The notes under the pieces are model-generated. The model was not told the origin of the DNA, made no database searches, and saw only the letters and a list, made by a program, of their open reading frames with translations. From positions 2,046,001 through 2,110,000 of the forward strand of contig NZ_CP015418.1 in assembly GCF_001633165.1 (NCBI RefSeq): a stretch of 64,000 nucleotides of DNA, read 5' to 3'. Both the position numbers and the translations under genes were made by a program. The stretch's first letter is position 1. Every line of letters starts with the position of its first letter. Source of the DNA: Rhodovulum sulfidophilum DSM 1374 (GTDB taxonomy: Bacteria; Pseudomonadota; Alphaproteobacteria; Rhodobacterales; Rhodobacteraceae). This document shows, in pieces, positions 17,881-27,469 of the stretch.

Positions 17881-18933
17881 TCATCCGGGATGACAGCCAG
17901 TCTCAGGCCAAAGGCAAGCATCGCAAGCGGGCCGCGCAGCGACAGCGTGACCAGCGCCGAGGCCCCGGGCGGCAAGCGCCGCATAGGCGCGCTCGCGGGT
18001 CGCCTCGCTGTTCAGGTCGTTCAGCGGGATGCCCGCGACGGCCCCGTCCTCGATATGGGCCGCAAGCGCGTTCCGCCTGTCGGCAGCGCTTATGCGGGGC
18101 GGGGCCAGACCGGCCGCGACCAGCAGCCGGTAGGCCTCGGCCTCGGGCAGGGCGTCGCTGCCGGGGATCAGGCGGCGGGCGATGTTCTCGGTCTCGGGCG
18201 GTGCGCCGGTTGTGACGGCGCGGGTGGTTGCGACCAGCGGGTTCAGCGTGGCGCGCACATCGACGCCCAGATCGCCCGCGAAGCTTTCGATGGCCGCGAT
18301 CCGCGCGGCCGGGTCGGGGTCGTAGGCGATGGTCAGTAGCCGTTCCAGCCGCTCCTTGCGCGCCTTCAGCCCCGGCTCGGTCTCGGACGCGATGGCGCCG
18401 CGCAGGGCGCGCAGATGGGCGGCCTCGCCATTGCGGGAAATCGCGTCCAGCGCGCCCGAGCGGACCGCCGGGTCCGGATCCGTCAGTTGGTAGGGCACCA
18501 GCGCCGCGCCGATCAGCGCACGCACGCCGCTATTGGGCCTGAGGCGGTCCAGATTCTGCCGGTTCGCCGTGCCGGCATCGGCGCCGGTGGCGATGTCGAT
18601 CAGGCGGTAGCTGTCCTCGCCGGCCTTCTCGGCAAAGAAGAACAGCCCGTCGGACTTGCGTTGGTAAAGCGCCTTGTCCTGCCATTTCTCCAGCACGTTC
18701 CGGGCGGCGGGCAGGCCGCTGTCGCGCAGCGCCGCGATGGCGGGGCCGATTGTCCTGCGCGAGCTTTTCTCGATAAGCGCTCGGTTTTCCTGAAGAATGT
18801 TCTGGATCGGGCTGGGCTGGCCCTGGCCGGGCACAGACGGGCCCGACTGCGCCAGCGCCGGCCCCGTGATTGGCCCCGCGACAACCACCGCGACCGCGAA
18901 AAGGCAGGCGAAAAGGACGGAGAAAAGGCGCAT
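17881..18933 (-). pseudogene. urtB: Truncated urtB (urea ABC transporter permease, N-terminal part only)
   Basis: The 350-residue frame has a signal-like start (MRLFSVLFACLFAVAVVVAGPITGPALAQ) and then the helical-repeat periplasmic domain that precedes the permease in many UrtB proteins (ALRDSGLPAARNVLEKWQDKALYQRKSDGLFFF, LIGAALVPYQLTDPDPAVRSGALDAI, NPLVATTRAV, IPLNDLNSEATRERAYAALAARGLGA). A full UrtB continues with about nine membrane spans; here the frame ends after 23 unrelated residues. In the next frame the DNA reads LSLRGPLAMLAFGLRLAVI, which resembles the start of the first span. A frameshift near 17960 followed by a deletion near 17885 is the simplest reading. It is 54 nt downstream of urtA. 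Confidence 0.7.
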
Positions 18934-18987
18934 GAGGGACCCTGCTCGGAGAGGAAGGGGGGCGGACGGGGCCGCCCCCGCTGCGGA

Positions 18988-20265
18988 TCAGTAGTTCGAC
19001 TTGATCTGCACGCAGGTTTCGGTTTCGGTATTGTACATGCCGCAGCCGAGATCCTTCCAGTCCGAGCTCAGCACCGCCGAGGCGGGCAGGTAGTCGGTCC
19101 AGGCATCGCCCGGCACCGGATCGGTCTCGCTGATGATGTCGAACTGGCCGTCGGCGCGGATCTCGCCGATCAGCACGGGCTTGGTCAGATGGTGGTTCGG
19201 CAGCATCTCGGCGGTCGAGCCGGTGAGGTTGGGGAAGGTCTGCCCGATCATCGCCGCCGAGACCGCGTCGACATCGGTGGTGCCGGCCGCCTCGACCGCG
19301 TCCACCCACATGTTGAAGCCGATATAGGTCGCCTCCATCGGGTCGTTGGTCACCCGGTCCTGACCCATGCGTTCCTTCCACTTGGCCACGAAGGCCCGGT
19401 TTTCAGGCGACTCGGCGGTTTCGAAGTAGTTCCAGGCCGCGAGGTGGCCGACCAGGTTCGAGGTGTCGAGGCCGGACAGTTCCTCCTCGCCGACCGAGAA
19501 GGCCACCACGGGGATGTCCTCGGCCGAGATGCCCTGCGCCGCGAGCTCCTTGTAGAAGCCGATATTGGCATCGCCATTGATGGTCGAGATCACGCCGACC
19601 TTCTTGCCGTCGGCGCCCAGCGCCTTGACGTCCGAGACGATCTTCGACCAGTCGGAATGGCCGAAGGGGGTGTAGTTGACGAAGATGTCGCTTTCCGGGA
19701 TTCCCTTCGATTTCAGATAGGCTTGCAGGATGTTGTTCGTGGTGCGCGGATAGACGTAATCGGTGCCCAGAAGCGCGAATTTCTCGACCCCGAGCTCGTC
19801 GAGGAAATAGTCGGTCGCGGGGATCGCCTGCTGGTTCGGGGCGGCGCCGGTATAGAAGACGTTCTTCGAGCTTTCCTCGCCCTCGTACTGCACCGGGTAG
19901 AACAGCAGCCCGTTCAGCTCCTCGATCACCGGAAGCACCGATTTGCGGCTGACCGAGGTCCAGCAGCCGAAGATCACGTCGACATCCTGCACCGTCAGCA
20001 ATTCGCGCGCCTTCTCGGCGAAAAGCGGCCAGTCCGAGGCCGGATCGACCACCACCGCCTCGATCTGCTCGCCCAACAGGCCGCCCTTGGCGTTCTGCTC
20101 GTCGATCAGCATCAGCACGGTATCCTTCAGCGTCATCTCCGAAATCGCCATGGTGCCCGAAAGCGAATGCAGCACGCCCACCTTGATCGTGTGATCGGCC
20201 CAGGCGGGCATCGAGATCGCTCCGCAGGCCACCGCGCCAAGCAGGATTTTCTTCATGGATGTCAT
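18988..20265 (-). CDS. urtA: Urea ABC transporter substrate-binding protein
   Basis: A protein of 425 residues with signal peptide MKKILLGAVACGAISMPAWA and the UrtA/FmdD pattern: IKVGVLHSLSGTMAISEMTLKDTVLMLIDEQNAKGGLLG, VIFGCWTSVSRKSVLPVIEELNGLLFYPVQYEGEESSKNVFYTGAAPNQQAIPA, LLGTDYVYPRTTNNI, GDANIGFYKELAAQG, MEATYIGFNMW. It should bind urea in the periplasm. Start ATG 20265 has GGAGG six bases upstream. Its partner permease and ATPases are missing: urtB is cut and urtCDE are absent, so urtA looks orphaned although its own frame is intact. It is divergent from the urease genes. Confidence 0.93.
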   Translation of the reverse strand: MTSMKKILLGAVACGAISMPAWADHTIKVGVLHSLSGTMAISEMTLKDTVLMLIDEQNAKGGLLGEQIEAVVVDPASDWPLFAEKARELLTVQDVDVIFGCWTSVSRKSVLPVIEELNGLLFYPVQYEGEESSKNVFYTGAAPNQQAIPATDYFLDELGVEKFALLGTDYVYPRTTNNILQAYLKSKGIPESDIFVNYTPFGHSDWSKIVSDVKALGADGKKVGVISTINGDANIGFYKELAAQGISAEDIPVVAFSVGEEELSGLDTSNLVGHLAAWNYFETAESPENRAFVAKWKERMGQDRVTNDPMEATYIGFNMWVDAVEAAGTTDVDAVSAAMIGQTFPNLTGSTAEMLPNHHLTKPVLIGEIRADGQFDIISETDPVPGDAWTDYLPASAVLSSDWKDLGCGMYNTETETCVQIKSNY

Positions 20266-20678
20266 GGTCTACCTCCGGGCGTACACGGCCCGCGCCCGTC
20301 CCTGCGCCTTTGCGCGGGCGGCTGCGACGGTTGTTGCGTCCCGCACGGCGGGCTCGGGCCGGTCCCGAGGCTGCCGCACCCCCGGCAGGATCGACGCCGG
20401 TCGCCGCTGCGGGTGAGCGAAGGGTTTCCCCGGGCCGGAAGACGCGCAATCGCAACTCCGTGAAACAGGAGGAGGAATTCCGGCCTCTTGCGATAATCTG
20501 CCCAAAAAGAGGTCACTTCCGGGCGTCGCGCGCAATTAATGCGCAGCATGCGGCTGGGCTGGCCCGGACCGGCCCGGTTCGCGCCGAAAATCCGTGCAGC
20601 TCGGCCCGCGATGCGGAAGAACGGGGGCGCAAGATTTCGGAAGGGGGCGGGAACATCGCCTTTCAGGGAAAATCCACC
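20266..20678. promoter_or_regulatory. Divergent regulatory region between urtA and ureD
   Basis: 413 nt separating the start codons of urtA and ureD. Longer frames that cross it (for example plus-strand from 20259) are simply the ureD frame read through. The clearest element is the palindrome GCGCA-ATTAA-TGCGC at 20530-20544. It could be a site for a nitrogen or LysR-type regulator, as urease and urt genes are usually nitrogen-controlled; it does not match the NtrC consensus well. A promoter was not assigned. Confidence 0.4.
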
Positions 20679-21512
20679 ATGGAGGCCGCGGCGGTCGCGC
20701 CGCTCGGCCAGCCGCGCGCCATCGGCGAGGTGCGGCTGTCGGTCAGGGACGGCCCGCGCGGGACGGCCATTGCCGGGCTGCGCCAGAGTGGTGCCTTCAA
20801 GGCGGTCTTCCCGCGCGTGACCGGGGCCGGATCGGTGCCGCCGCTCGAGGCGGTGCTGGTCAATACCGCGGGCGGCATCACCGGCGGCGACCGCTTTTCC
20901 TGCAGCCTTCAGGCCGGGGCGGGCAGCCATCTGCGGCTGACGACCCAGGCGGCCGAGCGCGCCTATCGTGCCCAGCCGGGCGAGACCGGGCAGGTCGCGA
21001 ACCGGCTGACGGTGGCGGCGGGCGCAAGGCTCGACTGGCTGCCCCAGGAAACGATCCTGTTCGAGGGCTGCCGCCTCGAACGGAGCCTCGTGGCCGAGCT
21101 TGCCCCCGGCGCCCGGCTGCTTCTGGTCGAGCCGCTGGTCTTCGGCCGCGCGCTGATGGGCGAAAGCCTGCATGCCGCGCGGTTCCGCGACCGGATCGAG
21201 ATCCGCCGCGAGGGCGTGCCGCTTTATCTCGATGCGCTGCGTTTCGAGGGCGACGTCGCCGCGCAGCTGGCCCGGCCGGCCGTCGCACAGGGCGCCGGGG
21301 CGCTGGCGAGCCTGGTGCTGGTGGCGCCCGATGCGGCGGCGCATCTGGCGCCGCTGCGGGCGATCCTGCCTGCGATGGGCGGCGCCAGCCTGCTGGCCGA
21401 GGACGTGCTGGCATTGCGTCTGCTGGCGCCCGACAGTTACCACTTGCGCAAGGTGCTGATCCCGGTGCTGTCGCGCCTGACCCAAGCCCTGCCAAGATCA
21501 TGGATGACCTGA
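20679..21512 (+). CDS. ureD: Urease accessory protein UreD (UreH)
   Basis: A protein of 277 residues, typical for UreD. Signatures: [18 protein letters not shown] start, [96 protein letters not shown]. It forms the UreDFG complex that delivers nickel to apo-urease. ATG 20679 is the first start that gives the conserved N-terminus. First gene of the urease run, 1 nt before ureA. Confidence 0.92.
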   Translation: MEAAAVAPLGQPRAIGEVRLSVRDGPRGTAIAGLRQSGAFKAVFPRVTGAGSVPPLEAVLVNTAGGITGGDRFSCSLQAGAGSHLRLTTQAAERAYRAQPGETGQVANRLTVAAGARLDWLPQETILFEGCRLERSLVAELAPGARLLLVEPLVFGRALMGESLHAARFRDRIEIRREGVPLYLDALRFEGDVAAQLARPAVAQGAGALASLVLVAPDAAAHLAPLRAILPAMGGASLLAEDVLALRLLAPDSYHLRKVLIPVLSRLTQALPRSWMT

Positions 21513-21513
21513 C

Positions 21514-21816
21514 ATGCAACTGACCCCCCGCGAGAAAGACAAGCTTCTGATCGCCATGGCCGCCGAGGTCGCCCGCCGGCGTCTGGCCCGTGGCGTCAGC
21601 CTGAACCATCCCGAGGCGATCGCGCTGATCACCGATGCCGTGGTCGAGGGCGCGCGCGACGGCCGCTCGGTCGCCGACATGATGGAGGCGGGCGCCCAGG
21701 TCGTGACCCGCGACCAGTGCATGGAGGGCGTGGCCGAGATGATCCACGAGGTGCAGGTCGAGGCAACCTTCCCCGACGGCACCAAGCTTGTCACCGTTCA
21801 CAATCCGATCCGCTGA
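21514..21816 (+). CDS. ureA: Urease gamma subunit
   Basis: A protein of 100 residues, full length for Ure[40 protein letters not shown], then [55 protein letters not shown]. It is a structural subunit of the (UreABC)3 trimer that hydrolyses urea to ammonia and carbamate. It starts 1 nt after ureD and is followed 9 nt later by ureB. Confidence 0.97.
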   Translation: MQLTPREKDKLLIAMAAEVARRRLARGVSLNHPEAIALITDAVVEGARDGRSVADMMEAGAQVVTRDQCMEGVAEMIHEVQVEATFPDGTKLVTVHNPIR

Positions 21817-21825
21817 GGTGCGCCG

Positions 21826-22131
21826 ATGATCCCCGGAGAGCTTTTTGTCGCCGATGACAACCTGACCTTGAATGCAGGGCGCGAGTCGCACACCTTTATG
21901 GTGGCGAATACCGGCGACCGGCCGGTTCAGGTCGGCAGTCATTTCCATTTCGCCGAGACCAACCCCGCGCTCGATTTCGACCGGGATGCCGCGCGGGGGC
22001 TGCGGCTCGACATTGCCGCGGGCACTGCGGTCCGCTTCGAGCCGGGCCAGCGCCGGGAGGTGCGGCTGATCCCGATTTCCGGGCAGCGGCGTATCTTCGG
22101 CTTCAATCAGAAGGTGATGGGCGCGCTCTGA
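21826..22131 (+). CDS. ureB: Urease beta subunit
   Basis: A protein of 101 residues, full length. It begins [20 protein letters not shown] and carries the family block [69 protein letters not shown]. It is a structural urease subunit. The usual next gene is ureC; here two extra genes (22172-23247) separate them. Confidence 0.97.
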   Translation: MIPGELFVADDNLTLNAGRESHTFMVANTGDRPVQVGSHFHFAETNPALDFDRDAARGLRLDIAAGTAVRFEPGQRREVRLIPISGQRRIFGFNQKVMGAL

Positions 22132-22171
22132 TGTGCCCGCATCGAGCGCAAGACCGCAAGGAGGACCTGCG

Positions 22172-22885
22172 ATGACTTTCACGTCCCCGGCCTTTCTCGC
22201 TGCCAATCCGTTCTGGGCGGCGAATGTGATGTTCGATCAGCAAATGCGCCTGTTTCAGGCCAGCACCGATTTCATGCTGCGTGCAAATCCCTGGGCGCTG
22301 ATGATGCGGGCGGGCGGGTTCGACCCGCTGACCGCCGATTCCGGGCTCAGCCGCGCCGATTGCGACGACGAGATACCGCTCGATGCCGGTGTCGCCTCGG
22401 GCGGCGGAGAGGAGGCGGAGCCGTCGAATGTCTCGGCCCTCTCGCCGACCCGGCCCGAGCCTGCCGCAGAACCTTCCGTCAAGGCTGCTGCAGAACCTTC
22501 CGCAGATCCGGCCGTTGAGGCCGCTGCCGAGACTGTTGCCGAACCGGCCGTCGCCGCGCCCGCCCGGACCTCTGGCCAGCCCTCCATCGGGGCGGCGCCC
22601 GCGGCCTCCAATGCCCCGGCCGGTTCTACGCCCGTGACCGCGCCCAAGCGGGCATCCGAGGCCAGTCCCGCGCCCGGATCCGAACCGGAGCCCGAGCCTG
22701 CCATGGCCGCCGCCGCGCCCGCAGCTGCGACAACGTCGGGCAAGGCGCGGCCGCGGGGGGCGGCGGCGCGCAAGGGGGCTTCGCCGCGGGCTGCGCGCTC
22801 CGGGGCCTCGGGCCGGGGACGGCGCAAGCCCGCCTCGCCGCAGATCCTGCCGGGTGACGGGAGCGGTCCCGAGGGCGACAGGTGA
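22172..22885 (+). CDS. Hypothetical Ala/Pro-rich protein within the urease cluster
   Basis: A protein of 237 residues, no family recognised with certainty. Residues 1-65 are ordered and aromatic-rich (PAFLAANPFWAANVMFDQQMRLFQASTDFMLRANPWALMMRAGG), vaguely phasin-like. Residues 70-185 are a low-complexity Ala/Pro/Glu/Ser linker with a repeated AAEPS motif. The last 50 are strongly basic ([29 protein letters not shown]), like histone-H1-type tails, suggesting nucleic-acid or polyanion contact. AAGGAGG lies about eight bases before ATG 22172. Co-directional with ureB and overlaps the next gene by 4 nt. Whether it affects urease is unknown. Confidence 0.7.
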   Translation: MTFTSPAFLAANPFWAANVMFDQQMRLFQASTDFMLRANPWALMMRAGGFDPLTADSGLSRADCDDEIPLDAGVASGGGEEAEPSNVSALSPTRPEPAAEPSVKAAAEPSADPAVEAAAETVAEPAVAAPARTSGQPSIGAAPAASNAPAGSTPVTAPKRASEASPAPGSEPEPEPAMAAAAPAAATTSGKARPRGAAARKGASPRAARSGASGRGRRKPASPQILPGDGSGPEGDR

Positions 22886-23247
22886 GGCATCTTGCGGTGA
22901 CACTGGCCGCGCTGCTGGCCTGTGGGGGACTACCCGGAACGGCGCTGGCCGCCTGTCCGGGCAATACCCAGCTCGAGATCAACGACTGCGCGGCCTCTGC
23001 CTATCGCGATGCCGATGCGCAGTTGAACGCGGTCTGGCCCGCGGCGCGGGCCGCCGCCGCAGCCTCGGGCGCCGACGGTCTGCTGCTTGATGCGCAGCGC
23101 AAGTGGATCGCCTTTCGCGATGCCGCCTGTGCCGCCGAGGCCGCGCAATATCGCGGAGGCAGCATTCAGCCGCTCGTCCATGCCGACTGCCTCCGCCGCC
23201 TGACCGACCGGCGCACCGCCGACCTGCGCGCCTTGCTGCCGCAATGA
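22882..23247 (+). CDS. Secreted LprI/DUF1311 family protein
   Basis: A protein of 121 residues, GTG start overlapping the preceding TGA. A signal peptide ([22 protein letters not shown]) precedes the DUF1311 pattern: [33 protein letters not shown]...[48 protein letters not shown], with four Cys likely forming disulphides. Family members include the lysozyme inhibitor LprI and act in the periplasm. The gene separates ureB from ureC, with a link to urease function unknown. Confidence 0.82.
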   Translation: MRHLAVTLAALLACGGLPGTALAACPGNTQLEINDCAASAYRDADAQLNAVWPAARAAAAASGADGLLLDAQRKWIAFRDAACAAEAAQYRGGSIQPLVHADCLRRLTDRRTADLRALLPQ

Positions 23248-23359
23248 CCTATTTCCCTCTCCGGCGCCAAAGGCACTGCTCTGGCCGCGCCGGAGAGGGG
23301 GCGTCCCTGCCTTTCCGGTTTACGGCGCCGCCCTTCTTCCCGTTCGCATGAGGTTCCAG

Positions 23360-25102
23360 ATGCCCGTCACGATTTCCCGCGCGGATTATGCCGCGATGTT
23401 CGGCCCCACCACCGGCGACCGGCTGCGGCTGGCCGATACCGATCTGATCGTCGAGGTCGAGCGCGACCTGACCGCCGAACGCGCGGGGGCGGGCGGGGAC
23501 GGCCCGGTCTATGGCGAGGAGGTCAAGTTCGGCGGCGGCAAGGTCATTCGCGACGGCATGGGCCAGTCGCAGGCCACCCGCGCCGAGGGCGCGGTCGATA
23601 CCGTCATCACCAATGCGCTGATCCTCGACTGGACCGGCATCTACAAGGCGGATGTCGGGCTCCGGGACGGCCGGATCGCGAAGATCGGCAAGGCCGGCAA
23701 TCCCGACACCCAGCCCGGCGTCGACATCGTCGTCGGCCCCGGCACCGAGGTCATCGCGGGCGAGGGCAAGATCCTGACCGCGGGCGGGTTCGACAGCCAT
23801 ATCCATTACATCTGCCCGCAGCAGATCGAGGATGCGCTGCATTCCGGGCTGACCACCATGCTGGGCGGCGGTACCGGCCCCGCCCATGGCACGCTGGCCA
23901 CCACCTGCACGCCCGGGGCCTGGCATCTGGGCCGGATGCTGCAATCGGCCGATGCCTTCCCGATGAACCTCGCCTTCGCGGGCAAGGGCAATGCCTCGCT
24001 GCCCGCAGCACTTGAGGAACAGGTCAAGGCGGGCGCCTGCGCGCTGAAGCTGCACGAGGACTGGGGCACCACGCCCGCCGCCATCGATTGCTGCCTGTCG
24101 GTTGCCGATGCGATGGACGTGCAGGTGATGATCCATACCGACACGCTGAACGAATCGGGCTTCGTCGAGCAGACCGTGGCGGCGATGAAGGGCCGGACCA
24201 TCCACGCCTTCCATACCGAGGGCGCGGGCGGTGGCCATGCCCCCGACATCATCAAGGTCTGCGGCGAGGAATTCGTGCTGCCGTCCTCGACCAATCCGAC
24301 CCGGCCCTTCACCGTCAACACGCTCGAGGAACATCTCGACATGCTGATGGTCTGCCACCATCTCGACAAGTCGATCCCCGAGGATGTGGCCTTTGCCGAA
24401 AGCCGGATCCGGCGCGAGACCATCGCCGCCGAGGACATCCTGCACGACATGGGCGCCTTCTCGATCATCGCCTCCGACAGCCAGGCCATGGGCCGGGTCG
24501 GCGAGGTCATCATCCGCACCTGGCAGACCGCCCACAAGATGAAGCTCCAGCGCGGCCGCCTCGCCGACGAGACCGGCGCGAACGACAACCTGCGGGTCCG
24601 CCGCTATGTCGCGAAATACACCATCAACCCCGCCATCGCCCATGGTCTCAGCCACGAGATCGGGTCGATCGAAGAGGGCAAGCGCGCCGATCTTGTGCTG
24701 TGGAACCCCGCCTTCTTCGGGGTGAAGCCCGAGATGGTGCTGATCGGCGGCACCATCGTCTGCGCCCAGATGGGCGATCCGAATGCCTCGATCCCGACGC
24801 CGCAGCCGGTCTATACCCGGCCGATGTGGGGCGCCTATGGCCGCTCGGTCGAGAATTCCGCCGTCACCTTCGTTTCCGCCGCGGCCGAGGCCGAGGGCAT
24901 CCGCGCCAGGCTGGGCCTTGCCAAGCAGACCGTCGCCGTCCGCCAGACCCGCGGCATCGGCAAGCGCGATCTCAGGCTGAACGACGCGATGCCGAAGGTC
25001 GAGGTGAATCCCGAGACTTACGAGGTTCGCGCGGATGGCGAGTTGCTGACCTGCGCACCCGCCGAGGTTCTGCCGATGGCGCAACGTTATTTCATGTTCT
25101 GA
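23360..25102 (+). CDS. ureC: Urease alpha (catalytic) subunit
   Basis: A protein of 580 residues. Nickel ligands are visible: His147 and His149 ([14 protein letters not shown]), carbamylated Lys230 ([15 protein letters not shown]), His in [14 protein letters not shown] and in [15 protein letters not shown], and the mobile-flap His of [13 protein letters not shown] (about 333-334). The C-terminus [23 protein letters not shown] is canonical. It hydrolyses urea in the cytoplasm. I chose ATG 23360 ([10 protein letters not shown]), which has GAGG seven bases upstream, over ATG 23348. Confidence 0.98.
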   Translation: MPVTISRADYAAMFGPTTGDRLRLADTDLIVEVERDLTAERAGAGGDGPVYGEEVKFGGGKVIRDGMGQSQATRAEGAVDTVITNALILDWTGIYKADVGLRDGRIAKIGKAGNPDTQPGVDIVVGPGTEVIAGEGKILTAGGFDSHIHYICPQQIEDALHSGLTTMLGGGTGPAHGTLATTCTPGAWHLGRMLQSADAFPMNLAFAGKGNASLPAALEEQVKAGACALKLHEDWGTTPAAIDCCLSVADAMDVQVMIHTDTLNESGFVEQTVAAMKGRTIHAFHTEGAGGGHAPDIIKVCGEEFVLPSSTNPTRPFTVNTLEEHLDMLMVCHHLDKSIPEDVAFAESRIRRETIAAEDILHDMGAFSIIASDSQAMGRVGEVIIRTWQTAHKMKLQRGRLADETGANDNLRVRRYVAKYTINPAIAHGLSHEIGSIEEGKRADLVLWNPAFFGVKPEMVLIGGTIVCAQMGDPNASIPTPQPVYTRPMWGAYGRSVENSAVTFVSAAAEAEGIRARLGLAKQTVAVRQTRGIGKRDLRLNDAMPKVEVNPETYEVRADGELLTCAPAEVLPMAQRYFMF

Positions 25103-25251
25103 GGCAATAATGATCACAGCGACGGTCTGTGCTGCAATGCAGCAAAAAAATGGCCTCCCGGCAGCGAATGCGCTGGGCCGGCCGGTCTGTAAGCCCTATT
25201 TTAAGGGGAAAGGGGGGAAACCATGCCTGTGGACACAGACGGAGGTTTCCG

Positions 25252-25476
25252 ATGGCGACTCCATTCATGACGGTCAAGTCCGTGCCCGGCGGCATGTCGG
25301 AACGGCTCGACCTGTTCTTCGCGGGGCTCGGTCTCGGAGTGAACCCCTATGGGCTCAGGCGCGCAAGGATGCGGGAAATCCAGAACCTGAACGCCTGTTC
25401 CGACGCGCAGCTGGCCAAGCTGGGGATCACCCGGGACGATATCCCGGGCTATGTCTTCCGCGACCTCTTCAGCTAG
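25252..25476 (+). CDS. DUF1127-like small protein
   Basis: A protein of 74 residues: FFAGLGLGVNPYGLRRARMREIQNLNACSDAQLAKLGITRDDIPGYVFRDLFS. The C-terminal half fits the DUF1127 pattern (ReixxLxxLsDxqLxdiGitRddi). Some DUF1127 proteins bind RNA and affect phosphate or nitrogen metabolism in alphaproteobacteria; the role here is unknown. GGAGG lies six bases before ATG 25252. It has its own leader of about 150 nt after ureC, with an A-rich patch (AAAAAAA, 25144) that could hold a promoter. Confidence 0.75.
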   Translation: MATPFMTVKSVPGGMSERLDLFFAGLGLGVNPYGLRRARMREIQNLNACSDAQLAKLGITRDDIPGYVFRDLFS

Positions 25477-25501
25477 GCGCGCGGGCGCCGGGGCGGTCGG
25501 C

Positions 25502-26215
25502 ATGAGCGGGCTTCCGGTGGCGCTCGATGTCCGGCCGGGCGCGGGGGCGGACGAAGACAGCGTGACGCTTGACTATGACGCGCGGTTCTTGCGCCGCAAG
25601 CGGCTGACCAGCGATGGCGGGCAGGCCTTCCTTGTCGATCTGGCGCATACCACCTCGCTGGCCGAGGGCGATCTGCTGGTGCTGGAAGACGGCCGCGGCA
25701 TCGTGGTCAGGGCCGCGGCGGAACCTTTGCTCGAGGTCACGGGCACCGATCTTGCCCGGCTCGCCTGGCATATCGGCAACCGCCATACGCCCTGCCAGGT
25801 CGAGGAGACGCGGCTGTTGATCCAGCGCGATCACGTGCTTCTGGACATGCTGGACCGGATCGGCGCCACCGTGCGCGAGGTGGTCGAGCCCTTCACGCCC
25901 GAAGGCGGCGCCTATGGCCATGGCCGCACCCATGGCCATTCCCATGGCGACGCGCATGGGCACGGGCATGAGCATTCCCACGACCATCCGCACGACCACA
26001 GCCACAGCCATGGGCACGGCCATTCCCACGATCATGACCACGCTCACGATCATGGCCATCCTCACCACCACGACCATGGCCATGGCCATGGCCACGGGGC
26101 CGGGGGCTGTTGCGGCGGTTCGGGGCAGGGCGGCTGCGGTTGCGGCGGGCACGGTCACGGCGGCGCCTCCGATGGTGGCAATCGCGGCGGAGGTGGCTGC
26201 GGGCATGGCCACTGA
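25502..26215 (+). CDS. ureE: Urease nickel metallochaperone UreE with long His/Cys tail
   Basis: A protein of 237 residues. Residues 1-135 are the UreE fold (SVTLDYDARFLRRKRLTSDGGQAFLVDL, LAWHIGNRHTPCQVEETRLLIQRDHVLLDMLDRIGATVREVVEPFTPEGGAYG), including the conserved His in GNRHTP. The last 100 residues are a metal-binding tail with roughly 35 His in HGH/HDH repeats and then a Gly/Cys-rich end ([21 protein letters not shown]). Typical tails are much shorter (10-15 His in Klebsiella). It delivers nickel to the UreDFG-urease complex; the tail may also store Ni2+. Overlaps ureF by 11 nt. Confidence 0.94.
   Translation: MSGLPVALDVRPGAGADEDSVTLDYDARFLRRKRLTSDGGQAFLVDLAHTTSLAEGDLLVLEDGRGIVVRAAAEPLLEVTGTDLARLAWHIGNRHTPCQVEETRLLIQRDHVLLDMLDRIGATVREVVEPFTPEGGAYGHGRTHGHSHGDAHGHGHEHSHDHPHDHSHSHGHGHSHDHDHAHDHGHPHHHDHGHGHGHGAGGCCGGSGQGGCGCGGHGHGGASDGGNRGGGGCGHGH
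25914..26212 (+). repeat. His-codon-rich imperfect repeat in ureE
   Basis: About 300 nt of imperfect CAT-GGC / CAC-GAC repeats coding HGH, HSH and HDH units, ending in Gly/Cys/His codons. The repeat is likely to change length by slippage. Confidence 0.8.
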
Positions 26216-26849
26216 CGGCCAGATCCTCAGACTGGCGCAATGGCTCTCGCCGGCCTATCCGGTGGGGGCCTTCGCCTATAGCCACGGTCTGGAAGCGGCG
26301 GTCGCCAGCGGCGCCGTGGGCGATGGCGCCGCTTTGCAGGACTGGCTGGCCGATATCCTCCGCTTCGGCGCCGGACGCTCCGACACGATCTTTCTCAAGG
26401 CCGCCCATGAGGCTCGCCCCGAGGATCTGCCGCGCATCGATGCGCTGGCCTGCGCCTTCCAGCCCTCGGCCGAGCGGCGCACCGAAACCACGGCCCAGGG
26501 CGCGGCCTTCGCGCAGGTCACCTCTGCCGTCTGGCCCGGGGATCTGCCCGCCTTCGCCTATCCGGTGGCGCTTGGCCGCGCCGCGCGGCTTCATGACCTG
26601 CCGCTGGGGCTGACCGCCCGGATGTATCTGCAGGCCTTCGTCTCGAACCTCGTCTTGGCCGGGATCAGGCTCATTCCCATCGGCCAGACCGAGGGCCAGC
26701 GGGTGCTGACCGCGCTGCAACCGCTTTGCGAGGAGGTGGCAGAGGCCGCACTGACCGAGACGCTCGACGATCTTGCCGGGACGACCTTCCTCGCCGATAT
26801 CGCGTCGATGACGCATGAAACCCAGTATTCGAGGCTTTTCCGCACATGA
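26205..26849 (+). CDS. ureF: Urease accessory protein UreF
   Basis: A protein of 214 residues: [110 protein letters not shown] and the C-terminal [13 protein letters not shown]. It binds UreD and regulates UreG GTPase activity. ATG 26205 lies inside ureE and the TGA overlaps the ureG ATG, so ureEFG are tightly coupled. Confidence 0.95.
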   Translation: MATDGQILRLAQWLSPAYPVGAFAYSHGLEAAVASGAVGDGAALQDWLADILRFGAGRSDTIFLKAAHEARPEDLPRIDALACAFQPSAERRTETTAQGAAFAQVTSAVWPGDLPAFAYPVALGRAARLHDLPLGLTARMYLQAFVSNLVLAGIRLIPIGQTEGQRVLTALQPLCEEVAEAALTETLDDLAGTTFLADIASMTHETQYSRLFRT

Positions 26850-27469
26850 GTTCCCCTCACGGCCCCCTCCGCATCGGCATCGGCGGTCCCGTCGGCGCCG
26901 GCAAGACCACGCTGACAGCCGCACTGGCCCGCGCCTTCTCGAAGACCCATTCGGTCGCGGTCGTCACCAATGACATCTACACCCAGGAGGATGCCGAGGC
27001 GCTGATGCGGATGCAGGTTCTGCCTTCCGAGCGCATCAAGGGCGTCGAAACCGGCGGCTGCCCGCATACCGCGATCCGCGAGGATGCCTCGATCAACCTT
27101 GCCGCCATTGCCGAGCTGACCGCGCGCTTTCCCGATCTGGATATCGTGCTGATCGAGTCGGGCGGCGACAATCTCTCGGCCACCTTCAGCCCCGAGCTGG
27201 CCGATGTCACGGTCTATGTGATCGACGTCGCGGCGGGCGAGGAGATCCCCCGCAAGGGCGGTCCCGCGATCACCCGGTCGGACCTGCTGGTCATCAACAA
27301 GACCGATCTCGCGCCCCATGTCGGCGCCGATCTCGGGGTGATGGACCGCGACGCCAAACGCATGCGCGGGGCGTTGCCGACCGTCTTTGCCGCGCTGAAG
27401 CAGGGCGAGGGCGTCGAGGCCGCGATCGGGCTTCTGTGCGAGATCGGCGGGCTGACCGAACCGGCTTAA
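26846..27469 (+). CDS. ureG: Urease accessory GTPase UreG
   Basis: A protein of 207 residues, with P-loop [10 protein letters not shown], the metal CPH motif ([17 protein letters not shown]), [19 protein letters not shown] and the guanine-specificity NKTD ([15 protein letters not shown]). It hydrolyses GTP to drive nickel insertion. Its last codons overlap the 3' end of nnrS, which converges on it. Confidence 0.97.
   Translation: MSSPHGPLRIGIGGPVGAGKTTLTAALARAFSKTHSVAVVTNDIYTQEDAEALMRMQVLPSERIKGVETGGCPHTAIREDASINLAAIAELTARFPDLDIVLIESGGDNLSATFSPELADVTVYVIDVAAGEEIPRKGGPAITRSDLLVINKTDLAPHVGADLGVMDRDAKRMRGALPTVFAALKQGEGVEAAIGLLCEIGGLTEPA

Noticed and set aside
22133..22885. Earlier start at 22133 for the hypothetical protein in the urease cluster
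   Set aside because: ATG 22172 has AAGGAGG at proper distance; the earlier ATG does not.
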